From contig JAKLJF010000322.1 in the NCBI GenBank assembly GCA_023151335.1, positions 1 through 6,076 on the forward strand: 6,076 nt of DNA. Direction: 5' to 3'. Shown in pieces: positions 1 to 6,010 of this stretch. A program made the translations under genes and the position numbers. The notes beneath the pieces are model-generated. The model saw only the letters and a list, made by a program, of their open reading frames with translations, was not told the DNA's origin and did not search any database. Each line of letters starts with the position of its first letter. The first letter of the stretch is position 1. Source of the stretch: Thermoanaerobaculia bacterium (GTDB taxonomy: Bacteria > Bacteroidota > Bacteroidia > Chitinophagales > Saprospiraceae).

Positions 1-714
1 TTATTTCACCTGCTTCCGCGGGTTATTCCGGTCGAGCACTTCATCCACCAGGCCATAAGCTTTGGCTTCTTCGCCGCTCATCCAGTTGTCGCGGTCGCAG
101 TCTTCTTCGATGCGCTCGTATGGCTGTCCGGTATGATGCACCAGGATGTCATAGAGCGATTTTTGCATTTTTTTGATCAGTTTGTACGTAATCTCAATGT
201 CAGACACCTGGCCCTGCGCGCCGCCCATCGGCTGGTGGATCATCACATGACTGTGGTACAGGCAGCTGCGTTTGCCTTTGGTGCCGGAAGCCAGCAGCAC
301 GGCGCCCATGGAAGCAGCGAGGCCAGTGCAGATCGTGGCCACGTCGGGCGCCACGTATTGCATGGTGTCGTAAATGCCCAGCCCGTCGATCACCGAGCCG
401 CCGGGGCTGTTGATAAACAACTGAATGTCGCGTTTCGGGTCGCTCGATTCAAGAAACAATAGTTGTGCCTGGATGACATTGGCCACGTATTCCGTGACTG
501 GCACGCCCATAAAGATGATACGGTCCATCATCAGGCGGCTGAATACGTCCATGGCCACGACGTTCATCTGGCGTTCTTCAATAACCGCGGGGGTAAAGGC
601 CCGGATATTGGGCACGCTTACCGGCGTGGTCGTATTGACGTACTTTTCAAGGTGCATGCCACTCATGCCAAGGTGTTTGGTGGCATACTTCATAAACTCA
701 TTTTTGTCGAACAT
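1..714 (-). CDS. clpP: ATP-dependent Clp protease proteolytic subunit ClpP
   Basis: This is the serine peptidase core of the Clp protease. It forms a barrel of stacked heptamers in the cytoplasm and degrades proteins fed to it by an AAA+ unfoldase such as ClpX. The 237-residue frame is complete, with a TAA stop at 1-3 and an ATG at 712-714. The catalytic triad is visible: Ser135 in GLAASMGA, His160 in VMIHQP and Asp209 in DRDNW. The INSPGGSV oxyanion strand (101-108) and the GLVDEVL end (221-227) are also typical. Aligned on the SRL..R.IF segment, the N terminus is about 24 residues longer than in E. coli ClpP; part of this may be a cleaved propeptide, and Met8 or Met17 are alternative starts. 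The leader is A/T-rich without a clear Shine-Dalgarno sequence. It follows tig on the same strand after 242 nt, as in the classical tig-clpP-clpX order. The identification is very secure; the exact start is less so. Confidence 0.97.
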   Translation of the reverse strand: MFDKNEFMKYATKHLGMSGMHLEKYVNTTTPVSVPNIRAFTPAVIEERQMNVVAMDVFSRLMMDRIIFMGVPVTEYVANVIQAQLLFLESSDPKRDIQLFINSPGGSVIDGLGIYDTMQYVAPDVATICTGLAASMGAVLLASGTKGKRSCLYHSHVMIHQPMGGAQGQVSDIEITYKLIKKMQKSLYDILVHHTGQPYERIEEDCDRDNWMSGEEAKAYGLVDEVLDRNNPRKQVK

Positions 715-734
715 AATAAAGATTTTTTTTGAGG

Positions 735-768
735 CAAGTATAACAACGTTTTCAATCGAAGGTTAAAA
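735..768 (-). promoter_or_regulatory. Weak candidate promoter for clpP
   Basis: Read on the minus strand, TATACTTG (742-735) fits the Bacteroidota -7 element TAnnTTTG with one mismatch. A TTTT (768-765) lies 22 nt upstream where a -33 TTTG/TTG is expected. The start codon would follow about 20 nt after the -7 element. The match is imperfect, so clpP may instead, or also, be transcribed from the tig promoter. Confidence 0.28.
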
Positions 769-861
769 CACAACAAAAGGGAACCGGACTGCTCGAAGTA
801 CGCTGGTTTTTCAGGGACGAACGACTGTTTATAGATTACAAAGAGCGAATGACGTTTGTGG

Positions 862-876
862 AAATGTTCAACATTT
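862..876. repeat. Perfect inverted repeat, 7-bp arms
   Basis: AAATGTT (862-868), one central base and AACATTT (870-876) form a perfect palindrome that abuts and overlaps the start of the tandem repeat array. The arms are too A/T-rich and the 1-nt centre too tight for a strong RNA hairpin. On the tig-to-clpP strand no U-run follows, so it is not a typical terminator. As DNA it could be a dimeric protein-binding site. The role is unknown. Confidence 0.5.
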
Positions 877-932
877 TCGTCGTTTCGTCATTTCGTCATT
901 TCGTCATTTCGTCATTTCGTCATTTCGTCATT
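875..932. repeat. Tandem array of an 8-bp unit (TTTCGTCA / TGACGAAA)
   Basis: The unit TTTCGTCA occurs six times without a mismatch (883-930). It is preceded by one copy with a single change, TTTCGTCG (875-882), and followed by a partial TT. The array lies in the tig-clpP gap, 25 nt after the tig stop codon in the direction of transcription. On the minus strand it reads TGACGAAA and every unit junction contains ATGA. A single stray copy of AATGACG in the opposite orientation (848-854) could pair with any of the CGTCATT stretches in the array. There are no spacers, so this is not a CRISPR array. Copy number may vary between strains through replication slippage. Confidence 0.95.
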
Positions 933-956
933 GAGGGGGTCGCAAATTACGAGTCG

Positions 957-2348
957 TCAGTCGGCCATTTGTTCTTGTTCGGCTTTTTTGGTAATGGCGT
1001 CGAGCGTTTGGTGGAATACTTCGGAAGTGACAGGGGTGTCGTTTAACGTAACGAGTTCGCGGATGGCCTGGAATACTTTGTCCGTTTCCAAGTCTTTGCG
1101 GGTTTTTTCCACGTCTTTTTCATCCTGCATCAGCCGGTCGACGCTGCTGTTGATGATATGATCGGGCAGGGCTGCCTGGAAATATTGCCGCACTTTGTTG
1201 GCGTATTCCCGGCGCAGTTCTTCTTCGGTGACTTCGATAGCAAACTGTTCTTTTAAGCGGTCGCGCAGGATCGACCAGCGCAGGTTTTCGGCAAATGCCG
1301 GGTATTCGGTTTCAATTTGTTCCGGTCGAAGGTCTTCATTATTCGATGCCAGCCAGCGTTTCAGGAAAGCGTCCGGCAGGTCGAAATGGTTCAGTTCCAT
1401 CAGGCGGGTTTGGAAATCACGCATCAGCAGGGCGTTTGACCGCACTTCGTAGAAGCGTTCAATTCCTTTTTTCAGTTCACCGATCGCCTCTTCGCGGTTA
1501 TTGGCGTTGCCACCAAAATAATTTTTGAAAAACTCCTCATCCAGATCGGCAATATCTACGCGCGATACCTCTTCGATCACGCCGTCGAACCAGTCGCCCA
1601 CGATGCGCTCGTCTTCTTCCGGCAGGTTGAGCAGGTATTTACGGTACATGTTGTCTTCTTTGTGGTTTTCGAGCAAGCGGTAATTAAACCGGATGGTATC
1701 GCCTTTTTTCTTGCTTAAAAACTCGTTTTTAAGCGCCTCATCGGTGATATTGTCCACATAAATGGTCATCGTGGTTTCCCAGCCGCCCTCCTTGATTTGC
1801 GCGCCGTCCAGTTCCCTGGCATTTACGCGCAGGATGTCTTTCCCCTGGATATCATCTTCCGGGTTGCTGCGTTTGCCCATCCGTTTGCGGGCATATTCCA
1901 GGTCTTCTTCGGCCAGCTGGTCGAGGTTGGAAATGGTGAGCCGGTCGAAAGACTGGCTTTTGTCTAATCCCTGGATTTCAAAATCCGGCACGAAGCCGAT
2001 TTCGTAGGAAATGGCGTATTCCTTTTCCGGGTTATCCACTTTGAAAGAATAGCGCTGTTGGTCTTCCGCGGGTAAAGGCTGGCCCAGTATGTTCAGCTTG
2101 CTTTCGCGGAGATATTCGTACAATTCATCCGACAACATTTTATTCAAAATATCGCCGAATATGCTGGTACCGAACATCCGTTTGATATATTCCATGGGCG
2201 CCTGGCCTTGCCGGAAGCCTTTGATCGCGGCACGGTTGCGGAATTTTTTGAGTTCGGCGTCAATTTTCGGTTTGAGGTCCTCCCGCGTAAGGGTCACGGT
2301 GACCATAGCGGAGGTATTATCGAGGTCTTTTCGTTCTACGTATGGCAT
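957..2348 (-). CDS. tig: Trigger factor (ribosome-associated chaperone)
   Basis: Trigger factor binds the ribosome near the exit tunnel and shields emerging chains. The 463-residue protein (E. coli: 432) shows the ribosome-binding signature GFRQGQAP at 44-51, at the same position as the E. coli FRK loop. An N-terminal domain spans about 1-125, a middle region about 165-265, and a charged helical C-terminal arm about 270-463. The middle region, where the FKBP-type prolyl isomerase sits in E. coli, has no recognisable PGFE-type signature, so isomerase activity is doubtful. The start was set at the ATG 2346-2348 (MPYVERKDL). The frame stays open 16 codons further upstream to 2396, but that extension translates the tRNA-Leu gene and is spurious. 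The stop is TGA at 957-959. No Shine-Dalgarno sequence is seen. It lies 21 nt behind tRNA-Leu and upstream of clpP, and is probably transcribed with the tRNA. The family assignment is secure. Confidence 0.95.
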   Translation of the reverse strand: MPYVERKDLDNTSAMVTVTLTREDLKPKIDAELKKFRNRAAIKGFRQGQAPMEYIKRMFGTSIFGDILNKMLSDELYEYLRESKLNILGQPLPAEDQQRYSFKVDNPEKEYAISYEIGFVPDFEIQGLDKSQSFDRLTISNLDQLAEEDLEYARKRMGKRSNPEDDIQGKDILRVNARELDGAQIKEGGWETTMTIYVDNITDEALKNEFLSKKKGDTIRFNYRLLENHKEDNMYRKYLLNLPEEDERIVGDWFDGVIEEVSRVDIADLDEEFFKNYFGGNANNREEAIGELKKGIERFYEVRSNALLMRDFQTRLMELNHFDLPDAFLKRWLASNNEDLRPEQIETEYPAFAENLRWSILRDRLKEQFAIEVTEEELRREYANKVRQYFQAALPDHIINSSVDRLMQDEKDVEKTRKDLETDKVFQAIRELVTLNDTPVTSEVFHQTLDAITKKAEQEQMAD

Positions 2349-2369
2349 GATTTTCGAATATGAAAGGAG

Positions 2370-2451
2370 TGCGGGCGGAGGGACTCGAACCCCCATGCCT
2401 CTCGGCGCCAGATCCTAAGTCTGGTACGTCTACCAATTCCGCCACGCCCGC
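2370..2451 (-). tRNA. tRNA-Leu, anticodon UAG
   Basis: The minus strand folds into a class II tRNA of 82 nt including the discriminator A. The acceptor stem pairs GCGGGCG with CGCCCGC. The anticodon stem pairs CCAGA with TCTGG around the loop CTTAGGA, which places the anticodon TAG at 2417-2415; it should read CUA and probably other CUN codons. A long variable arm (GCC GAGA GGC) is the hallmark of leucine tRNA. The T stem GGGGG/CCCTC encloses TTCGAGT, and the D-arm contains ATTGGTAGA. No 3' CCA is encoded (the next bases are CTCC), so it must be added enzymatically. The layout closely resembles E. coli leuW, also a UAG leucine tRNA. It lies immediately upstream of tig. Confidence 0.97.
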
Positions 2452-2467
2452 TTCAAGAAAAGGAGTG

Positions 2468-2497
2468 CAAAAGTACGCTGTTTTCCTGTAAAACAAG
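2468..2497 (-). promoter_or_regulatory. Promoter for tRNA-Leu (and probably tig)
   Basis: On the minus strand TACTTTTG (2475-2468) is an exact match to the Bacteroidota -7 element TAnnTTTG. CTTG (2497-2494) stands 18 nt upstream as the -33 element, one base short of the usual spacing. Transcription would start near 2463, giving a leader of about a dozen bases before the tRNA 5' end at 2451. No separate promoter fits in the 21 nt between the tRNA and tig, so this one may drive both. This is inference from motif and position. Confidence 0.65.
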
Positions 2498-2502
2498 GCG
2501 TT

Positions 2503-2517
2503 GTTTTTGGGAAAAAC
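2503..2517. repeat. Palindrome between the two divergent promoters
   Basis: GTTTTT (2503-2508), GGG, AAAAAC (2512-2517) is a perfect inverted repeat with 6-bp arms. A second small palindrome, GTTAAC, lies at 2519-2524. Both sit upstream of the -33 elements of the divergent tRNA-Leu and rel promoters, a position typical of a shared regulator site. The arms are mostly homopolymer, so it may also be chance or an intrinsic bend. Confidence 0.35.
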
Positions 2518-2538
2518 CGTTAACAAGCCTCAAACGTT

Positions 2539-2569
2539 CTTGGCAGTCCAAAAGTTAGCGGTAATTTTG
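2539..2569 (+). promoter_or_regulatory. Promoter for the rel gene
   Basis: TAATTTTG (2562-2569) matches the Bacteroidota -7 consensus TAnnTTTG exactly. CTTG (2539-2542) lies 19 nt upstream as the -33 element, which is the preferred spacing. Transcription would start near 2574, leaving a leader of about 28 nt that contains the ribosome-binding site and a short leader frame. Confidence 0.7.
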
Positions 2570-2587
2570 TTAAGATCAAAACAATAC

Positions 2588-2605
2588 ATGCAGGAGAAAA
2601 CATGA
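2588..2605 (+). other. Five-codon leader frame overlapping the rel start
   Basis: The ATG at 2588 opens a frame encoding MQEKT. Its TGA stop (2603-2605) overlaps the rel ATG (2602-2604) as ATGA. The rel Shine-Dalgarno sequence lies inside this frame. Such an overlap would allow translational coupling if the leader is translated, but no Shine-Dalgarno sequence precedes the leader ATG. It may be coincidence. Confidence 0.25.
2592..2596 (+). promoter_or_regulatory. Shine-Dalgarno site of rel
   Basis: AGGAG is separated by 5 nt from the ATG at 2602 and fixes that start codon. Such a strong site is notable because tig and clpP in this window have none, in keeping with the weak use of Shine-Dalgarno sites in Bacteroidota. 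Confidence 0.75.
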
Positions 2606-4854
2606 CAACGCAGGGGAAACAACCGATCATTCAGGACGAGGATACGGCGCTGATCCAGCGCGCGTACCGCAATCTGCTAAAGGCCATGCCTTCGCCTTTG
2701 AATGCCGAGGATAAACAAAATATCCGGGCGGCATTCGAGCTGGCTGCAAGGGCGCATCAGCAGCAACGCCGCAAATCCGGCGAACCTTATATCCTGCATC
2801 CGATCGAAGTGGCCCGTATTTGCGTCCGGGAAATTGGCCTGGGCCCCACCGCCGTGGTGTGCGCCCTCCTGCACGACGTGGTGGAAGATACCGACGTTTC
2901 GCTGAAGGAAATTCACGAACAATTTGGCGACCGGGTCGCCCTGATCGTAGACGGCCTCACCAAACTCGACGGCCTGCATGATTCCGAGAGCCCCCAGGCA
3001 GAAAACCTGACCAAAGTGCTGCGCACCATGTTGTCGGACGTGCGGGTGGTGCTCATCAAAATGGCCGACCGCCTCCACAACCTGCGTACGATCAAGAGCA
3101 TGGCCCAGCACAAACAGCTCAAGATCGCCGCTGAAACCAGTACGATTTATGCGCCCCTGGCCCACCGGCTCGGCCTGTACAAGATCAAAAGCGAGTTTCA
3201 GGATATTTGCCTGAAAATCACACACCCCCAGGAATACCACGAAATAGCCGACAAACTTGCTCAAACCCGGCGTGCCCGCGAGCAGTATATCGAAGAGTTC
3301 AAACGCCCGCTACTGGCCGCGCTCAAAGAACAACTCGGCATCAACGTCCGGATCATCGGCCGCCCGAAAAGTATTTATTCGATCTGGAATAAAATCCGCA
3401 CCAAACAGGTCGACTTTGAAGACATCTACGACCTGTTTGCCATCCGGATCATCGTGGATGTACCCGCGGAACGTGAAAAAACGTACTGTTGGCAGGTGTA
3501 CGCGATCGTTACTGATTTTTACAAACCTATCCCGGAACGCCTCAAAGACTGGATCACCAACCCCAAGGCCAATGGGTACGAATCATTGCACACCTCCGTG
3601 GTCGGGCCGCAGGGCCGCTACGTCGAGGTGCAGATTCGTTCCGAACGCATGGACGACATCGCCGAACGCGGATTCGCCGCCCACTGGAAATACAAGGGGG
3701 TGCGCGGCGTGGGCAGCAACGTCAACGTATTTGAAACCTGGCTGAACCAGGTGCGCGAAACCCTCGAGAACGTGGGCAGCGGCAGTGCCATCGAGTTCCT
3801 GACCGACTTCCAAAGCAACCTTTTTTCCGAAGAAGTACACGTATTTACACCCAAAGGCGAAATGCGCATCCTGCCGGAAGGCGCCACCGCGCTCGACTTT
3901 GCCTTCAGCATCCACTCCGACATCGGTTGTACCTGCCGGGCCGTGAAGGTGAACAACCGCGTGGAACGAATCAACTATAAACTGCACAACGGCGACCAGA
4001 TACAGGTCATCACGGATAAAAACCAGCGGCCCAGTGAGGATTGGTTACAATATGTCATTACTGCCAAAGCCAAAAACCGGATTCGTGCGGCACTGAAAGA
4101 AGAAAAACGGCAGCTGGCCGCCCTGGGCCGGGAGATACTGGAACGCAAACTGCAAAACCTGCACAAAGTACCCGTGGAAGAAAATGCCGATATGCTGGCC
4201 AAATGGTTCGGTTTCCCAAACCGGCTGGAATTCCTGAGCGCCATCGCCCTCCAGCAGGTAGAATTATCCGGTCTGAAATCATTTCGCCCCGACGGCACGA
4301 GGCTGGTGGAAATCGAAGGCGAAAAAGCCCCCGGTTCCAACGATATCGAACCTAAACCCGGCGACAGCCCGCAAACCCCCAAACCGCTCAAACAACCGGG
4401 CAAAGCCGACGTATTTATCAACGGCGAGCCGGGTACTTATTACGCCTACTCTTTCGCCACCTGCTGCAATCCCGTTCAGGGCGATCCGATCTTTGCCTAC
4501 GTGGGCGCCAAAGAAGGCGTGAAAATACACCGCACTACTTGCCCGAATGCCCCTTTCCTCCTGGCCAACTACGAATACCGGGTGCTGAAAGCCGAATGGG
4601 GCGCCACCGTAAAAGCCGACTTTATCGCCACCATCACCGTCACCGGCATCGACGCCGGCCCGGGCGTTATTCAGCAACTCACCGACCGTATTTCCAGCCT
4701 CGGCATCAATATCCGATCCTTTTCCATTACCGGCGAAGGCGGCTACTTCGAAGGACGCATCTCGTTGGTCGTATCGAATACCGATCAGTTGAATCAGGCG
4801 ATCATGGCGCTGAAACAGTTCAAGTTTGTGGCTAATGTGAGCCGGATGGAGTAG
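2602..4854 (+). CDS. relA/spoT: Bifunctional (p)ppGpp synthetase/hydrolase, RelA/SpoT (RSH) family
   Basis: This cytoplasmic enzyme makes (p)ppGpp by pyrophosphate transfer from ATP to GDP or GTP, and also degrades it, setting the stringent response. The 750 residues carry the full long-RSH layout. The HD hydrolase (about 45-200) has His66, His91-Asp92, EDT (95-97) and Asp156 in ADRLHN. The synthetase (about 235-365) has GRPKSIYSI (253-261), Asp277 in DLFAIR, GYESLHT (325-331), Glu342 in EVQIR and AAHWKYK (359-365). TGS spans about 411-471, followed by a helical region. The conserved cysteine (zinc-finger) domain has Cys621-Cys622, His643 and Cys647, and the ACT domain spans about 673-750. 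Because both catalytic centres look intact, a bifunctional Rel/SpoT enzyme is inferred rather than a synthetase-only RelA. A Pro/Lys-rich linker lies at about 572-602. There are about five more residues between the two metal-binding acids than in E. coli RelA. It is transcribed divergently from tRNA-Leu/tig. Confidence 0.96.
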   Translation: MTTQGKQPIIQDEDTALIQRAYRNLLKAMPSPLNAEDKQNIRAAFELAARAHQQQRRKSGEPYILHPIEVARICVREIGLGPTAVVCALLHDVVEDTDVSLKEIHEQFGDRVALIVDGLTKLDGLHDSESPQAENLTKVLRTMLSDVRVVLIKMADRLHNLRTIKSMAQHKQLKIAAETSTIYAPLAHRLGLYKIKSEFQDICLKITHPQEYHEIADKLAQTRRAREQYIEEFKRPLLAALKEQLGINVRIIGRPKSIYSIWNKIRTKQVDFEDIYDLFAIRIIVDVPAEREKTYCWQVYAIVTDFYKPIPERLKDWITNPKANGYESLHTSVVGPQGRYVEVQIRSERMDDIAERGFAAHWKYKGVRGVGSNVNVFETWLNQVRETLENVGSGSAIEFLTDFQSNLFSEEVHVFTPKGEMRILPEGATALDFAFSIHSDIGCTCRAVKVNNRVERINYKLHNGDQIQVITDKNQRPSEDWLQYVITAKAKNRIRAALKEEKRQLAALGREILERKLQNLHKVPVEENADMLAKWFGFPNRLEFLSAIALQQVELSGLKSFRPDGTRLVEIEGEKAPGSNDIEPKPGDSPQTPKPLKQPGKADVFINGEPGTYYAYSFATCCNPVQGDPIFAYVGAKEGVKIHRTTCPNAPFLLANYEYRVLKAEWGATVKADFIATITVTGIDAGPGVIQQLTDRISSLGINIRSFSITGEGGYFEGRISLVVSNTDQLNQAIMALKQFKFVANVSRME

Positions 4855-4867
4855 AATATCCTCTGCT

Positions 4868-4900
4868 TTTGTGTAATCCGGCTAATTGCCTCATCGTTTG
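4868..4900 (+). promoter_or_regulatory. Weak candidate promoter for the DUF4349-type gene
   Basis: TTTG (4868-4871) could be a -33 element. After 21 nt, ATCGTTTG (4893-4900) keeps the TTTG half of the -7 consensus but lacks its leading TA. No hairpin terminator is seen in the 58 nt after rel, so read-through from rel is an equally good explanation for expression of the next gene. Confidence 0.2.
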
Positions 4901-4912
4901 TCTTAAAAAGAT

Positions 4913-5914
4913 ATGACAAACCGACAACTTACCTACCCGCTTGCCCTTGTACTGTTTGTAGCCGCTGTTGTTTTTTCCTGTAAAAATGCCTCCGCTCCCG
5001 AAAGCGCCGGGCGATCTGCCGAACCACCGGCGCCAACGGCTGCCGAAGAAGCCCCGTTAGCCGGTGCACAAGATGCAAAAGGCATCGCGGGAATACCCGA
5101 TCTTCAACCCGCCTTTCATTCCGGCGCGACAACAATCACCCGTTGGGATACGCTGAAAAAACTGGTGCGCCGCGCCGAGGTGCGTTTCCGTACCCCCGAT
5201 GTACTGCAAACCACCCTGGCCATTGAAGACATCGTCCGGCAAAACGGGGGATTTATGCTCGACGATAATCTTACCCAAACCCTGCAAGAACAACACCTCA
5301 CTGCTATAAGCCGCGACTCCTCACTGGAAACCAGCATCTTGCATATTGAAAATCATTTGTTGTTCCGGGTGCCTTTTGCCCACCTCGATACAACATTGAG
5401 GGCTATTGGGCGCTGGGCCGAATTGCTGGATTACAGGCGTATCCACGCCGAAGACAAAACCCTGGCCTGGCTGGAAGAACAACTGGCCGAACTGCGCAAC
5501 CGCCAGTACCAGGCCCGCATCGAATCGGCTGCCGCGCAACCCGGCAGTAAACTCGATGCCGTAACCGGCGCCATCGATAAATCACTGGCCGGCCGTGCCG
5601 CTGCCGACGCCGCCCGCCTCGAACAACTGCGATTCGAAGACGCTGTGCAGTTGAGTACCGTGCAGCTTGACCTATACCAACGCCCGGTGGTGCGACGGGA
5701 GATGGTCGCCAACCTGAAACAGGTGGATTCCTGGCGGCCGGGTTTTGGCAGCCGGCTGGGCGAGGCGTTTTCGGATAGCTGGCAGTTCCTGCAGGATACA
5801 GTACTTTTTTTGATCCGTGTTTGGCCGCTGTTGCTCATTGGCGCGTTGGCGGTTTGGTTTATCTGGCGCCGGAAAAAGCGTGGCCAATCCAGGACAATAC
5901 CGGAAACCCGGTAG
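4913..5914 (+). CDS. DUF4349-type lipoprotein with C-terminal membrane helix
   Basis: The function is unknown. The 333-residue protein starts with a signal peptide ending in a lipobox-like VVFSC, with Cys23 as the predicted lipidated residue. A flexible Ala/Pro/Glu-rich stretch follows (about 26-56). A folded part begins near 78 (WDTLKKLVRRAEVRF) and includes IVRQNGGFMLDD, a pattern typical of DUF4349 proteins. A charged helical, probably coiled-coil segment covers about 178-245. A hydrophobic helix at about 296-318 (VLFLIRVWPLLLIGALAVWF) is followed by a basic tail WRRKKRG, suggesting a cytoplasmic C terminus. No acidic run follows the lipidated Cys, so the surface-export signal of Bacteroidota lipoproteins is not evident. 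It follows rel by 58 nt on the same strand and may share its transcript. The family call rests on remembered layout, not on a profile search. Confidence 0.8.
   Translation: MTNRQLTYPLALVLFVAAVVFSCKNASAPESAGRSAEPPAPTAAEEAPLAGAQDAKGIAGIPDLQPAFHSGATTITRWDTLKKLVRRAEVRFRTPDVLQTTLAIEDIVRQNGGFMLDDNLTQTLQEQHLTAISRDSSLETSILHIENHLLFRVPFAHLDTTLRAIGRWAELLDYRRIHAEDKTLAWLEEQLAELRNRQYQARIESAAAQPGSKLDAVTGAIDKSLAGRAAADAARLEQLRFEDAVQLSTVQLDLYQRPVVRREMVANLKQVDSWRPGFGSRLGEAFSDSWQFLQDTVLFLIRVWPLLLIGALAVWFIWRRKKRGQSRTIPETR
5898..5913 (+). terminator. Small hairpin at the end of the DUF4349-type gene
   Basis: TACCGG (5898-5903), loop AAAC, CCGGTA (5908-5913) form a perfect 6-bp stem overlapping the TAG stop codon. 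A run of five T follows only at 5929-5933, some 15 nt away, so it is not a standard intrinsic terminator. It could slow exonucleases or be chance. Confidence 0.25.
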
Positions 5915-6010
5915 CTATCGATCATTAATTTTTCCAGCTTTTGTGTATTTTAAAGCCATCCAACATCCCTTCGCCGCTTTCGATTTTTTCATTTTCAAAA
6001 ACTGCTGCCA

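Noticed and set aside
133..766. Plus-strand frames opposite clpP
   Set aside because: They are antisense shadows of clpP with no recognisable domains.
875..932. CRISPR-like array
   Set aside because: The units are 8 bp and directly adjacent, with no spacers.
849..1161. Plus-strand frames running through the octamer repeat
   Set aside because: Their low-complexity repeated residues come from the DNA repeat, and they overlap the end of tig in antisense. No ribosome-binding site or family resemblance is seen.
2349..2396. Sixteen extra N-terminal codons of trigger factor (MGVRVPPPALLSYSKI)
   Set aside because: Most of this stretch is a translation of the 3' half of the tRNA-Leu gene; such GVRVPPPA-like strings are a known artefact. 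The real start is the ATG at 2346-2348.
2317..2526. 69-residue minus-strand frame with AGVAELVDVPDLGSGAERHGG
   Set aside because: It spans the whole tRNA-Leu and is a typical shadow translation of a tRNA gene.
2677..3264. 195-residue antisense frame inside rel
   Set aside because: It lies entirely opposite a well-conserved coding region with intact catalytic motifs and is an antisense shadow of that coding sequence.
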